Shown here one piece after another: positions 11,401-24,689 of a stretch of DNA of 64,000 bases. The stretch lies in the NCBI GenBank assembly GCA_009760855.2, contig WPIO01000034.1, positions 270,001 through 334,000 on the forward strand, read 5' to 3'. Position 1 is the stretch's first letter, and each line of letters starts with the position of its first letter. The translations under genes were made by a program, and so were the position numbers. This stretch comes from Cristatella mucedo (taxonomy: Eukaryota > Bryozoa > Phylactolaemata > Cristatellidae). Under the pieces are notes generated by a model. The model saw only the letters and a list, made by a program, of their open reading frames with translations. It was not told where the DNA came from and searched no databases.

Positions 11401-14400
11401 AACGGTTGAGGAGATGGTTTATTGTCGACATCAGCATTTTTGGATTGTGCATCTGTGATTCAACAATTTTTATATAGAAGCTAGACTTGGCCTTTGCTAG
11501 GATCGATTGGTACGACTTACAGTAGTCTTCATAAGCCTGTCGATGGACAGTTAGTCCGGATCTTTTCTTCTAATTAATTGTCAAGGTTGTTTTCCAAATC
11601 ATAAACCCTTATGAAGTTTGCATGAAAATTTGATTAGATCAGTTTAAAATACAATCACGAGGTGTGAATAAAGATAAAGTACGGGTTTTATTTCAAATAA
11701 ATAAGGAATTTGTATTTGACATGACCTGCTTCTGGCTACATTTGTATTTACGATGCTCGTGGAAGTAACTAAATTTAAAATCACTTCCTGGATCAAAAAG
11801 GCTAGATCCAGTGACAACAATTGCTATTTTCTATATTTTTGAGGTATATGAAATTCTGAAAGCCTCCCTATCCCGAAATAAAGATTAAATCCAAAAATTA
11901 CAGTGTAATATATTCACCTGGGCGACCAGGCAAGACTATACACCGTATAAATAGCAAGATAATTCTGGTTTGTTACCTAAGAAAATATCTTTAAATATCA
12001 TTTGAAATCATGAATACTGCGTCTCACGCTGGTGCAGCTAATAACTAGCTGCACAATTATGAAGACTATCTACTTTAAAAGCCAAAAATAAATATTTACC
12101 AGCAGCGACTCCTAATTCATGTAATTATGGACTGCAAGATAAAGAACGGTAGCACAAAGTGTAACTGTATCATGACTACAACCTTCCCGTAAATCCTTAC
12201 GTGTAGCTGCATCACAGTATTATTTTATTTTGTATCGCATTTTATATCACATATTATAATATATTATATATTCCTTTTTATTGCTTTATTATCGCAGTAT
12301 TATATTATTTGGTCCCGAATCTAATAAATCTAAAGAAGGATTTCCGTTACCTGTTATTGTTTGTGTTTCCTATTACTAAGTTGCGCTACTAAAGGGGAGG
12401 ATTTATTACTTCTCAGACATTGGTTCTTCGTTTAACCCGTAGTAGTATTCTCTGCATTTGCACATACCTTAAGGTGCTTGTGGCTCCGGGCTATCGGGAG
12501 ATCTGCTACACCTGTACATCAAACTGCAAACCGCCTAACAGATTGGGCAGATAGAAGCATTATTTGCAGTCGAGCCAAGTAAATTACCTCATCCGACGAT
12601 TCTAGTCTCTGCAGCTCCCTGGTAAGTGGGTCGCAGTCCTTATAGCGAGAATAAATTATTAGTCCGCAGGATGAGCCAAGACAGGCGAAGGTTGCCAGCC
12701 CCGCGATATTTATGAGGTAGGCACTAAAACGGACGTAACGCTATAGATTGCAATAACAGCAGGAACTAGCATCATTACAACCTAATCACTAATAATGCAT
12801 TGCTGCATGGTTGAATTTGGTCTGAAGCTCGTTGGTCACTGCAGCGAAATATGAACTCCGGGAAGCTCTCGGAAGCTCCCAGAAATATGAGCTCCCGGAA
12901 GCTCCCTGAAATATGAGCTCCCGGAAGAAGTTTAGTAACAACAGCAGTAACCTGCTGATTCGAAGCTGAAAGCAGAATTTGCTAATAGTATTTCAAATAA
13001 AAATCAATTACTTTGTTCTAAATACCCCATGGAGCTCATTCAAATCATTTGCTACATTCCAAAAGAGCAGAATTCTGAAAGCTTGAGCAAGCGGATACGT
13101 ATTTTACTTGTTTGATGCGCAGGTGCAAAGGAATTTATGGCGTATTGCTTACGATCGCAGGTATTTAATGTGTAGGGTGAGCACTAAATTAATAAATTTT
13201 CCTCCATATCGTGCATACTTACGTCTGTGCCTTTTTCAGAGTGGGCACGGTCAGAGCGCGCTGCACCTGAGCCTGATTGACGCCATATATGGCGGTCCAT
13301 GTAAAGATGCCCCCAACGGCAAGCGTCCAGAACGTGTGGCGCTCCAGAGGATTTGTGTTAAAAGCGAGAGTTGCGCTGTAACACGATAATTCTAAGATTA
13401 TCGAAAATAGCAGGTGGCATATCGAGCACACAGGATGAAAAAATAAACAATCACTGATCACGTAAAAAATATTGAAAGCTCAATCATTGCTGAAAGTACA
13501 GACATTAAGAAGTGTTATCAGAAGCACTCAATGATATGATACTGGTTGTGAAATTTCTTAAGAATAAAACTGAAGAAATCCTTACAATCTATACAGTCAA
13601 TAATAACAATCGTGTGTCATTCAATTGTACGTCAATGCAATTACGATATCTATAGCTCCAAAGAATCTGTTCTGAGCTAGACGTACCATTGCTTTAACGC
13701 TAGGACTCCAAACTTCACCCAGCTGGAATACCAAGCCAAAAAACTCCCCAGTTGATGTGACATTCGTTAGTCCAATATATACCTAGATGTTTAATCAGGG
13801 TACGCCTTGCCATATTGTCTTGCTGAAAAACATGAGCGATTTTTCCACTCACTCTTTTGCTAGCGTCACATGGTATGAACACAAGCACTGCCTCTAGTGG
13901 CAAACAAGAGCTGCAAGCAGTAATAGGACAACTCGTTGGGCTGGCGCCTATTTGTGTGGACCAGCGTAACGCAGGCAACAGATGCGTTCTCCTGTCACCG
14001 ACCACTGCAGGGTTAATGCTTGGATCAGTGCACCAAATTTTGATAGATAAACATACAAATGGCACATCATGTATTTGCTTGAGCAAATTAGTGAAAAACC
14101 CCAAGTTGGGGCTTGAGAAATTCCGTGGCTGTATACCGAGGAGGAACGAGTATGCGAGTAGGCGAGAATCTGCCGAGTACGGGATTGGCAACCAAGAGGT
14201 CGTGGAATCGTGGGTTTCGACTATTGCAAAGTTCATATTGTTGCCGTATTCTGCACCAAAGTGGGGGAAAATAACCAAGAACATTGCAAAACAAGCATTC
14301 AGCAGGAAGGAACTGACAATGCAAGCAGTTGCTATCCCTACACGGTGAACTCTTCCACATAACTGACTGGCGAGAATTATTTTCGGTCACATATGCAAAC

Positions 14401-17400
14401 GTCCTTCATCTATTTGGAGGCTTCCGCACTATCGGGAACTCTCAAACCCAGTCCTCTGAAAAGCGACCTTCGGCACTCTTCAAAAAAGAGGTGCAAGTCT
14501 GAGAGTAGATTAGTGTGGAAAACTAAGATTCGGAGCAGTAAATAGAAACCCTAGCTGTCTTCGCTAAAAAATCTCGTACGCGATCTCATCAGCCGCATTG
14601 GGATCATCTATTACGAAGCCGAACTATCATCAGTCTGACTTGGTGGAACAGGCCGTCGAATGCAAGTGTGTATGTGTGTGTGCCAAATGCCAGAATGCCA
14701 GGGGAAGCATATCTTCCTTGCTTCCTTGTCAGCGTAGGCTCTGTTTTAAGCACAATGAGACCAGTGCTTGAGATGCACTAGGATCCGACTGTGACCAGTA
14801 TGAGCGGCAACTCTTTATTGACAGCTCGCGCCTAAGCCCAGAGAGTACTGGTTCACATTGCTGCTAGCCTGCTGCTCGACGATTCGAGATAGCACTTGTC
14901 TCTGGCTCATGGCTTGCGCCGCACAAAGACTGCCATCCCAACTGCACGAGACTTTGGTTTGACACATTGAGGCTTGATGGTTTCGGCTGCTGGGTCATGT
15001 TAGTCACTGAAGAGTGGAAACTGAAAGGTACCATATAGCGCTTTCCGTGACCTGTTATTGCTTGAATATTGCCCCTAAAAGTAGCAGAATTAAGTGTCTG
15101 AGTGGTTTCAGTACGGGATACCTGCACGTTTGTACGTGCAGACGCGAACCCACCTGTATGTCTACAAATACAAAGGCATGGCCCGTACTACCATGCTTAT
15201 GAAAATTTGAGCCTCTCCAGTCATATTTTATATGATTTTCTTGCTATTGCTGCCTATCATGCAGAACTTATATCGTGAACGCCGGAAAGCAGACCGTATA
15301 CACTGCCATAGTTAGCCAAAGAAATGACCCTACAATATTTAGACGACCGGTTTGGATGTAGCATTTAGTTGCTGCTGCATGTGCCTGACCGCAGTGGTAT
15401 GAGTAGGGGCGGTGCAGATGCGAGCAAAGCTAGCTCTTTGCTGCGGCTTTCGAACCTCTGTGTTACGCTGAATGCAGCAGCAAGTAGCTGGAACATTGTG
15501 TCAGTGACTTCCAAAACCAGTCTGTCAAAAATGGGCATTTTGTGCCACCAGTAGCCGATGTCGTCACAGCAAACCGCTCTACTGAGTTTATCGTGTATAA
15601 TTTCTTGGTATGAATAGTGCTTGACCAGGTAAACTTCTGTGCTTAGTGTTGCAAGTGGATCTCTAAATTTAGTTATACCGAGATTTCCTGCAATGTTCTA
15701 AGTTAGGACAGTCGTGACAGCCACGCCTACTTCCAATGACGGGGCTAGCTACAGTTGACCGAGTTCTCTTCTGGGAGCAAATATGTCAACTGAGAGCCAC
15801 TGCTGTTTACCTGAAAGGTCATGCGGCCATGGAGCGTTAAATTTGGCTGTATGAAACAATGTGCTACAATTCTAGATGGATGGAAGTTGGCAGGTATCAA
15901 TTAATATTAATAATAGTCATAATAGCAATTTATTTAGCACCCTCAGAGAATTTAGTCTTTTTCTAAGCACTTCACATATGGTTTGAGCCGTAGGGGGCGG
16001 TAATCGAGAAAACGCAGCCAAAATGTGCGCTCGCCCCACTCGATAGCGGGGGGGGGCTAGCCTGAGAACGCAGTGCAAGAAACGCCGCTCGTTGCGGCCT
16101 TTTTTACTCAGACGACGACGCATTGCGCGGCGGCTGCGACCTTGCGGCGGCATTCAAGGGGAATCCCTAGGCCTGTCGTCTGCTCCCGAGTGCTTCGTCG
16201 GCACTATACATTCTCGCGCTTATGACATCTATCGATTGGCCGGAGAAAAATTCTGCCGCCCTCAGTACTCGTGCGCGAAATCTCACTTTTTCCTCGCCGC
16301 CCTGGTTTGTTGCTAACCATATGGCGTGACCATATGGTTAGCAACAGCATGCAAAGTTTCATCCCGGATAACATGGTTAGAGGAGACATGCATAGTGTCA
16401 GTGCGCATAGGCACGAATAGAACAAATCACGAGGGCCCACTAAATGCTGTGACTAATTGGAAATTTTTAACTACTTTTTAAATGTCAAGTCAGTAGATGT
16501 CGTGAGGTTCGAATGAGTTCCGGGTTTTGGGAGCATACGAACTCAAGACAAGGTCTCCAAAGGATTTGAAGTTCGCATGCGGTGTAGCTAAACGGTTTGA
16601 TTTAGAAAAGCGGATGGTACGATGCCTAGCCTGGTGGGAGAGTAGCTGTGATAGATATGCTGGATCCAGAGAACGCAGAAACCCAAAAGTGCATGAAGTA
16701 ATCTTGAATTCGGTATGCTTCTTGATTGGGAGTCGGTGCAGGTCGGCAAGAAGTGGTGTAGCGTGGCAACTGCGACACTCACGACATGACAAGCCCAGCT
16801 GCAGAGTTTTGCACCAGCTGTAAGCTAGACTACTTTTTTGAATGGATCTATAAGCTTTCTGTGGCCAAGTTTAAAGCGCTGTATTCTTGGAGCGACAAAA
16901 AAATGAGGATCGGTGAAAGCTTTGAATTTCACGAGGAAGAATATTAGTTATTAGGGGATTGAGGCTTGGCATACACCTTCTTCAGGCTTGAAATTGCGTC
17001 TTCACACCGCTTAGTGTCTTCCAAAGTACTCCTATCCTCCAAATTGTGACCCGAAAAAGACTCCATTCTCATTTCACTTCAAGGGTCCATGTGAGCCTCG
17101 CGGGGAGCTTGACTTGATCATTTCTTCTGATGAATAAGTACCGTTTGATACTGTCTACCACCAGATCCTTCAGAAACGCCTCTCCGCATGCCTAGATTGC
17201 ATAGCAGCAATTGCCAAACTGGTCCTACCATAGTGAGAGATATCCGAGTTTTGATATTATTATTATTTATAATTTAACCAGTCGTGACAGTGTAGATAAC
17301 CTCGGGATTTGCTGTTAATCACTCATCCTTTTGTGACCAATACTCATCTTCTAGTTCAACACAATCTTTGCTTTCATTTCTACGCCAATGAGACTGAGCT

Positions 17401-20400
17401 ATACCCATCCTTTGACCATTCTAAGCATTCTTCCTCATTTGAGTCACTTTATTACCCTGCATCCGTTGCATCAGCGAGATCTTTGTCTGGGCGGCTTTTA
17501 ACTTATTGAAGCTGAACGGTGATAAGATCAACCTGATAGTTATGAGCTGACCCAAAGTTCTCCTCTAAAAGTTGAGGGACTTATTTGTCAAGATTTATTC
17601 AGCTAGCAGCTCTCTAATGATGTCTTTCTATAATCGGGGCGTGCTTGTCGCAAACGATGTAGTACACTTCCTCCTCTGTCGATTCGGCTTACATGCAGCT
17701 AAGGTATACGACCAAGTTTTGAGCCTGCTTAGATAAGAGTACAAAAGCGAAACTATTTTACGCATTTTTCACACTGCGTCTTACACATGATTGCCATTCC
17801 CTTTATTCAGAACTTCCTTCCTGTGCCCGGATAATAAGATTGCTACCGGAGGAAAAGTTCATGTCGCGTCTGTTTTTTTTCGAAATGGCTTACCAGCCTC
17901 ATCACGGGACTTCACTCCGAGCCTCACTTGCTCACTGTTTCTGAGCGTCACTAGCATCGAGTCAATTTATAGATCTCCAGCAGTCTGGCTTCAACAGGCC
18001 AAGCTTTCGCCCCGGTTCCTGCCTACAGCTCCTGCTTGCAGCTCCTGCTTGCAGCTCCTGCCACTCTCTTCTGCAGCTCACGCTCTCACTTAGCTGAGGC
18101 TCCTCCGCCATGTTGTGGGCGTGGTCATCACCATGACGTCACCCCGCCCTAGACAGATCAGGTCGTCAGCGCATAACGCCTCGGCAGCCGGGTCCATCCC
18201 GCTGATTGGGTGAAGGCGTTAGGGAGTGGCTGGCCACGTGGTCATATGATCCTTCCCCCCCCCCCCGGCTCTCGGATGCCTCGAAGCCACGAGCGGATGT
18301 GTGGTCCGTCTCCTGAGCCCACGCGTGCACTGCACGTGGAGAGAAGAGCCTCGCGAATTCATTTCGTTCCTTATATCTTGTGGAGAGGTCAGTGGCTTCG
18401 TTTGCCATCGGCGAACGCTGCACCGTCAGCCTTCCAAGCGCCTCCTATTCGAAGTCGACGCCGACAATATCTCGGCCGACCCTCGCACTGAATTAAAATA
18501 CTATCAAGATTCAGCTCAAATGCACCAACTGTCTGGCACTAGCTTCCGGCTACGGTGGCCGTCTCTAATGATCTAGTGCCCCATAATTTTCAGCTTTTTC
18601 AAGGTGTATATTCCGGTCAGTTTTCCCTTTGCCACAGCGAACTTGTTTATTTTGCTCTGGTGTGCTTTGCCAGCCAGACTCTGTGCAACTCAGGTCATGG
18701 TACTAGATATCGGTTCAACTGACCGTCGGTCATGAGTGTCTGCATGTTTTTTTCTAGGCAGTAAGTAATGTTAAGCAAAGGTCAGTTGATAGATAAGTAG
18801 TGCCAAGTAAAGGTCAGCTGATCCAAAAACCTCATTTACGTAGCGGCAGAAGCAGCTACCTTGGAAGTCACCATCAGGCACTAAAGAACTGCCTGCTGCT
18901 GCAATACTCAAATTGACAGCTTCGATCGTAAAGAGCGATCTCTTACCCCTGATCTAATACCCAGGGGCTAGCTAAACAGGATAACTGTTTGCTTTTGCAT
19001 GCTTGACAGTTTGAGTGCATCTCACTAATCTGTAAGTACTGATTCTCTGGCAGTGAGTAGATAAAGCGATTGTACTGAGATTAAATTGTTTTAGGTTGTT
19101 GTACAGCTGAATATTTTTATCATCATTATAGGTGACTTTCTCCTTTAACTATGTACGATTATATGTATGCAAATCTGTATGGACACAGAGGTTAATTACA
19201 TGCAAACATGAAAAGATGCAGCAGTGGAGCCATGATTTTTGTAAAGGGGCGAGACCTGCACAATTTCTACTTTTGGTAAAGACGCTCAATATTTTCTAGT
19301 AGGCGAGAAGCAGATGCAGAATAGATTTCAGTTTCCTTTTACTATATTGCCATTTAGGCAGATGCATGTACGAAAACAGTCTAAAAAGAGCCTTAATTAA
19401 TAACCTTCCTTTCCTACGTTCTAAAAAGTCTCAATAAAGCATATCGCACACCCAATATTTGAATGATCTGAAAAGAATCTGAAAAAATTTGAATTAAAAT
19501 ATGGTTTGGATAAGAATATGATAAGCAATGTTTTTATCGATTAGAGTCAATCGGCATGTGATATTTCATCCTGAAAAGATGTCAAATATATATATATATG
19601 TGAAATTGGTTGTGTACATTTTTTAGTGTCCAGAAACTATAGACTGACTATGGCAAACAATACGGGTATAAAAATTAGATGCACCCGTGCTTTAAATTTC
19701 AATGTAGCAGCAGTTGAGTAAATAATTGCATGCTCATGCAGAAAGCATCAGTGAGTCCACAAGTTAGGCATTACTACCGTACACTTACTTGTAAAAGTCG
19801 ATGCGTCCACTCTGTAGTGAATCTCTCCACACCACATCTGCACCACCTTGCTTAATTGAGCCTTCGATAATCACCGCTATTAGACCAGCGTACATAATGA
19901 ATATCTGAAGGGTATCCGTCCACATTACAGCTTTCATTCCACCCTAAAATATACCACAATAACCAAGTAAGAATGGCTAGTTCTGGCTGTTGAAGGTTTA
20001 CTTGCGGCATTTCATTTTTACCCCGTTGCGAGTCTCTGTCAATGATAGAAAGCCTGTTGAATCAAGCTCATAAAATATCCAGGGACGGCAGCATAAATGT
20101 GGACCTGCAAAAATATCTAGTGGTTATGTGCTTCGTGCATAAAGAGTTTCATAATCTGCTGCGTGCAACCAGCTTTATTGATTAAATATGCCTGCCTGGT
20201 AATCTGTTTCGGCCTTCGATCATTCAACAGATTGCCTTTTCACCGTCTCGCAAGCGCTTAGAAATAGATCTATAGTTCTGACTGGATTACCTTGTACAAG
20301 GTTTCCTTATCGTGCATACTGGTTGCTCATCGATTATATCATTCCATATTGAGGCTAGGCAGAGCCTCTTCTGCTTTAAGTCATCTAACTATGCTTCCTA

Positions 20401-23400
20401 ACCAACCTCAAATGTTTTGGAGACCTTGCCTTTACTCTGGACTGATGTCAGGATATTCTTCGACTTGACGAAATTTAAAATAAAGCTAAAAGTGCACCTG
20501 CTGCCCACTGCTTTGGCAGGGCGCTTGTGATCTGTTCTATGTTTATATTCGCTGACTCTATATATGTTACTAATGTTATGCTTGTTGAGACTGTGCATGT
20601 TATAACTAAATATGCGATCATGCTTCTTTAAAGCTTATTTAAAGTTCCTAGAAATAGATTAGGTTTTCTGATAGCGGTTTATAAATGTATTATTAATACT
20701 TTTGTTGCTATTAAACAATCGGGCAGCCGTCTTCTGGTATCAAACTAATACAGGGGTGGCCGAAATAGTCAGTAGCGGAAACTTCTCGATTAAAGCGTAC
20801 AGAAACTGTATACAGTAGCAATTGAAAGCTCTCTTCCCGCGATTGACCCGCCTCATTTGACTAGCAGCAATGAGAGAGGAGAACGACTGTGATTTCTCCT
20901 CTATAAACCAAGAAGCTCCTTGCTGCTGTAAAGTGCAGATGTTCTTCAGATTACATATGCTAGTCGCGTGGCGGTAATTGCCAAGGAGATGGGAGTGCGT
21001 GCGAGATACTTATTCGTTCACTACTGCAGCATGCACTTTCTGCCCTTTGCCCTTTGCTGGACGTTTTTCCCTCGGCGCCTCAACCTAGAGCCACGTGCCA
21101 TAGCCGATAACCGATAGCAGGAAATTCAAACACGTTATGTGTCAAAATGTCTTGTAAATATTGCAGGGCATACATTTATACATATGTATATATATATATA
21201 TATATATGTATATATTTATGTATGTATATGTGTATGTATGTATGTATGCGTGTATGTATATACAGTAGGGAGCTGGCTATCGAATGAGTTGAAATCTTTT
21301 TTATTAGCCAACAGTATGACACCCGTTATATATTTCACCGCTTCCATTGACCTTAAGTCTCGATGGTAGTTTGACTACTACCCGAAGGACATGCCCTGAT
21401 CGGTCTGCGGCAGCGATTTAAGATGGCTCAGCGAAATTTGGCTGTGCAATCGCTCTATGATAGTTCATTTTTACGTATTTGGCTTAATCCTTTGAATGTG
21501 TGAGATTCGGGACAAAAACCAAATGTGCAAATTGATTGCACTCAGCTCGTTGCGATATCGTCCTTCCTAATCGTTTCTCAAGCACGCATGAGTAATTTGG
21601 TCAGATTCTCGACGTTTCTCTACGATAAAAGTTTGACAGAGCACTTTGGGTAATTTTAACATCTTTTAATCTAAGATGGAGGCAGTGCGTTGAAGTCCCT
21701 TTACAATACAGTCATTGCAAGACGCCAAGCTTTCTTTCCCACTTATCTACAGCACTTGAATAATCGAGTTCAAATTCATTAGTTCACACTTACCAGGGCC
21801 GTATAAAATGTGCACACCGCTCCAGTAGAAATAACGGCAACGTAGCGATTCAGACCGGTAACTAAAATATTAAGAAGTTAACTTGATCGACAACTCGATG
21901 GTATGCGATGATAGAACTAGCCGAAATAGGCTTACTCTGTACATGTGACAAGTTGTGACTGAGCTGGCTGGTATGGTAGATTTGAGCACTTTTAGCCCGT
22001 AATGCACGCGCTGTTTCGACTCCACTTGCATTTCAATGTTGTAGTAAAACAATTTGGCACTCTCTCATAACAAGATCTTTTATCACCACTGCAATTGGTG
22101 GTGATAGCCGTAAATGCTCTCTTGTCGCTATACAAAAGGAGGCTATTTAATCGGCTAGGATTTATTTATTTATTTTATAAATTTATTTCTGGGCACTCAA
22201 TCGACGCTGGAAGCGAAGCATTTACACTGATTGGTAACATGCGTGACTGAATTATATGTCGCGCTCCTATCCCTATATAATTTACATATTGTCACCTAAG
22301 TCTCCTCCCCTTCTCGCCCCCTCGCCAAAACCTCTGTGATATATACTATTGACGAGATATGCGCGCCGATAGCGTATATTATAATAAAATAGATTTTAAC
22401 ATCAGTCCAATTATTTACGTACTACTTCGTTTCGCTTGCATCGAGCCATACCAGAAAATAATCGAGAAGCCACAGCAGTAAAGGAGGTGACATTAACAAT
22501 CTGTGATTGCTAAGCACAGCTTTAGGCTTTCACTTCTATGCAGATGACACTCCGTTGTACCTTTGCTTTGATCCCTCCAAGCCTTTCAGCACGTTGAATT
22601 CTCTCAACTCAGTTGCTGCAAGCATTATTGACATCCGCTCATGGATGGAAGGAAATGTTCTTAAATTGAAAGATGATAAAACCAACTTACTAGCTATGGG
22701 CAAACCAATTCAGAAACTAGAAAGGTTTACGCTCACAATCGGCTCTGCAAGAATGTGTCCTGTTGAATATGCACTAAATCTAGGTGTCATATTCTGAGGT
22801 ATCTCAGTCTGCAACTCCACAAAGACTATGCGGTGTTACGCAGGAGATTTTTGTTTAGCCACTCACAGCCTAAGCGGCTTTCGGTACGCATTCGGTAACC
22901 AACAGACTTCGACTCACGCAACAAAGAGAAAATGAGAAGCATAGCAGAGTCAGGAGAGCAGTTGAAATAGTGAGTGGCATGGAAGTAGCAGCTCAGGACC
23001 ACTGGAAAGGATGAGCCATAGTCGGCAGCAGGAGAGCAATTGTCGTTCCGTAAGAATCGTGGAAACCAGTTCACACTATATGACCTGCAGAGCTACAGTT
23101 TCTGTCACCAACGGTCTTTAGACGGAGGAATGGAATACCTAATTTACTATCCATACAGGACCTGAGGGCACGAACAGGCTGAGACTGGTGCAGCAGTTCA
23201 GTTAGGTATGGAAGAGCCGAGCCGTGGTGGGCCTTTCGGTCAGCGAGGCGACCTATCATTAGAACACTACATCAGCTCCCCAGTCAAGTCTGCCCACTTT
23301 CAGCTACATGCAATTGCTCAAATTCGGGCTTGTTAGACATGGATACCACATCTAAATTGGTCCATTCATTTATGACATCCATTCTTGACTCCTGTAACTC

Positions 23401-24520
23401 ACAGCTTGCTGGCCAACCAGCTTGTGCAATCAGGCTCTTACAGCTGGTGCGAAACTCTGCAGCTAGGCTTGTCTGTCGTGGGCGTCGCAGTTGCCACATC
23501 TCACCACTTCTAGCCAACCTGATCTGGCTCTCAGTCAAGCAATGCGTTGATTTCAAGTTTTTACCAATCACTCTTTTAGGTCCCTTCATTATTTGGCTGA
23601 AGTCTACCTATCAGATCTACTCCCTCTCCAGGCTAAGCGTCGCACCACCTGCTTTTCTGAACCTAACTGTTTACACATACCTCTTGCAAATCTCATATCC
23701 TTTGGAGACCATGCCTTTATTTCGTATGCTCCCTAAACCTGGAACTCACTCCCGACTTTCGTCACGACATCTCCTGAGTTGTCCACATTCAAACAGAAAC
23801 TAAAAACGCATCTGCTTATCACAGCATTTAGTGCATCCCTGGAATTCTTCCTTTATGTACTAATGTGTGCGGACACTGTGCATGCTGTCACTAACCATAC
23901 TTGCATGCTGACCTGTGCTTGTCGCCCCTAAGCATTTTATTCTTGCTGTTTATTTAACATGCTAATGCTAACCATTCGATCGTGCTCCCTTTGCAGCTAA
24001 TGTAAAGTGCCTAGAAAGAGATTGAGTTCTCTGGGGGCACTTATATCACTTTATATCAAATGTATCATTATTTTCGTTATTAATATTGTTTTAATTATTA
24101 TCTACTCTATGGGCTCCCAATTCTGCCTGTACTAAGGACGAGAAATTGTTCAATTCAAACAGAATGAGCTAAAATTATTATTTCAATGACACTGCAAATG
24201 TTATTAAAATATACAGGCCTTCGTGTTAACTTACATCCCTCGGCAAGTTAGATTGTTAAAAAATGTATTCAATTATTAGCGAATTGAAGCAATATGTTTA
24301 AATCTCAATAATTTTAATAACCACAGCTAAGCTTCATCACTTTGCATGAGAGCGTTTGGCGGTAGAGGCCCCAACTGGAAATGTAATTGTCATTGTCAAA
24401 CGATGATTTAGTAGTCAATATACGATTATTTTTGCACTTCTTGCAAAGTCATTCATTTACTGAAGAAATGCCATCTTCTTATGACATCAAAATATCAGAA
24501 TACATTTAAAGAAATAACGG

Positions 24521-24573
<53 letters not shown>

Positions 24574-24653
24574 TATATTATGTGTGTGTGTGTGTGTGTG
24601 TGTAAGCACATGTATATATATATATATATACATATGCTTATACATATATACCG

Positions 24654-24689
<36 letters not shown>

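Noticed and set aside
13857-14348. 163-codon plus-strand frame
   Set aside because: No family recognised; it is opposite the frame with transposase-like motifs, and the double-open region is probably chance.
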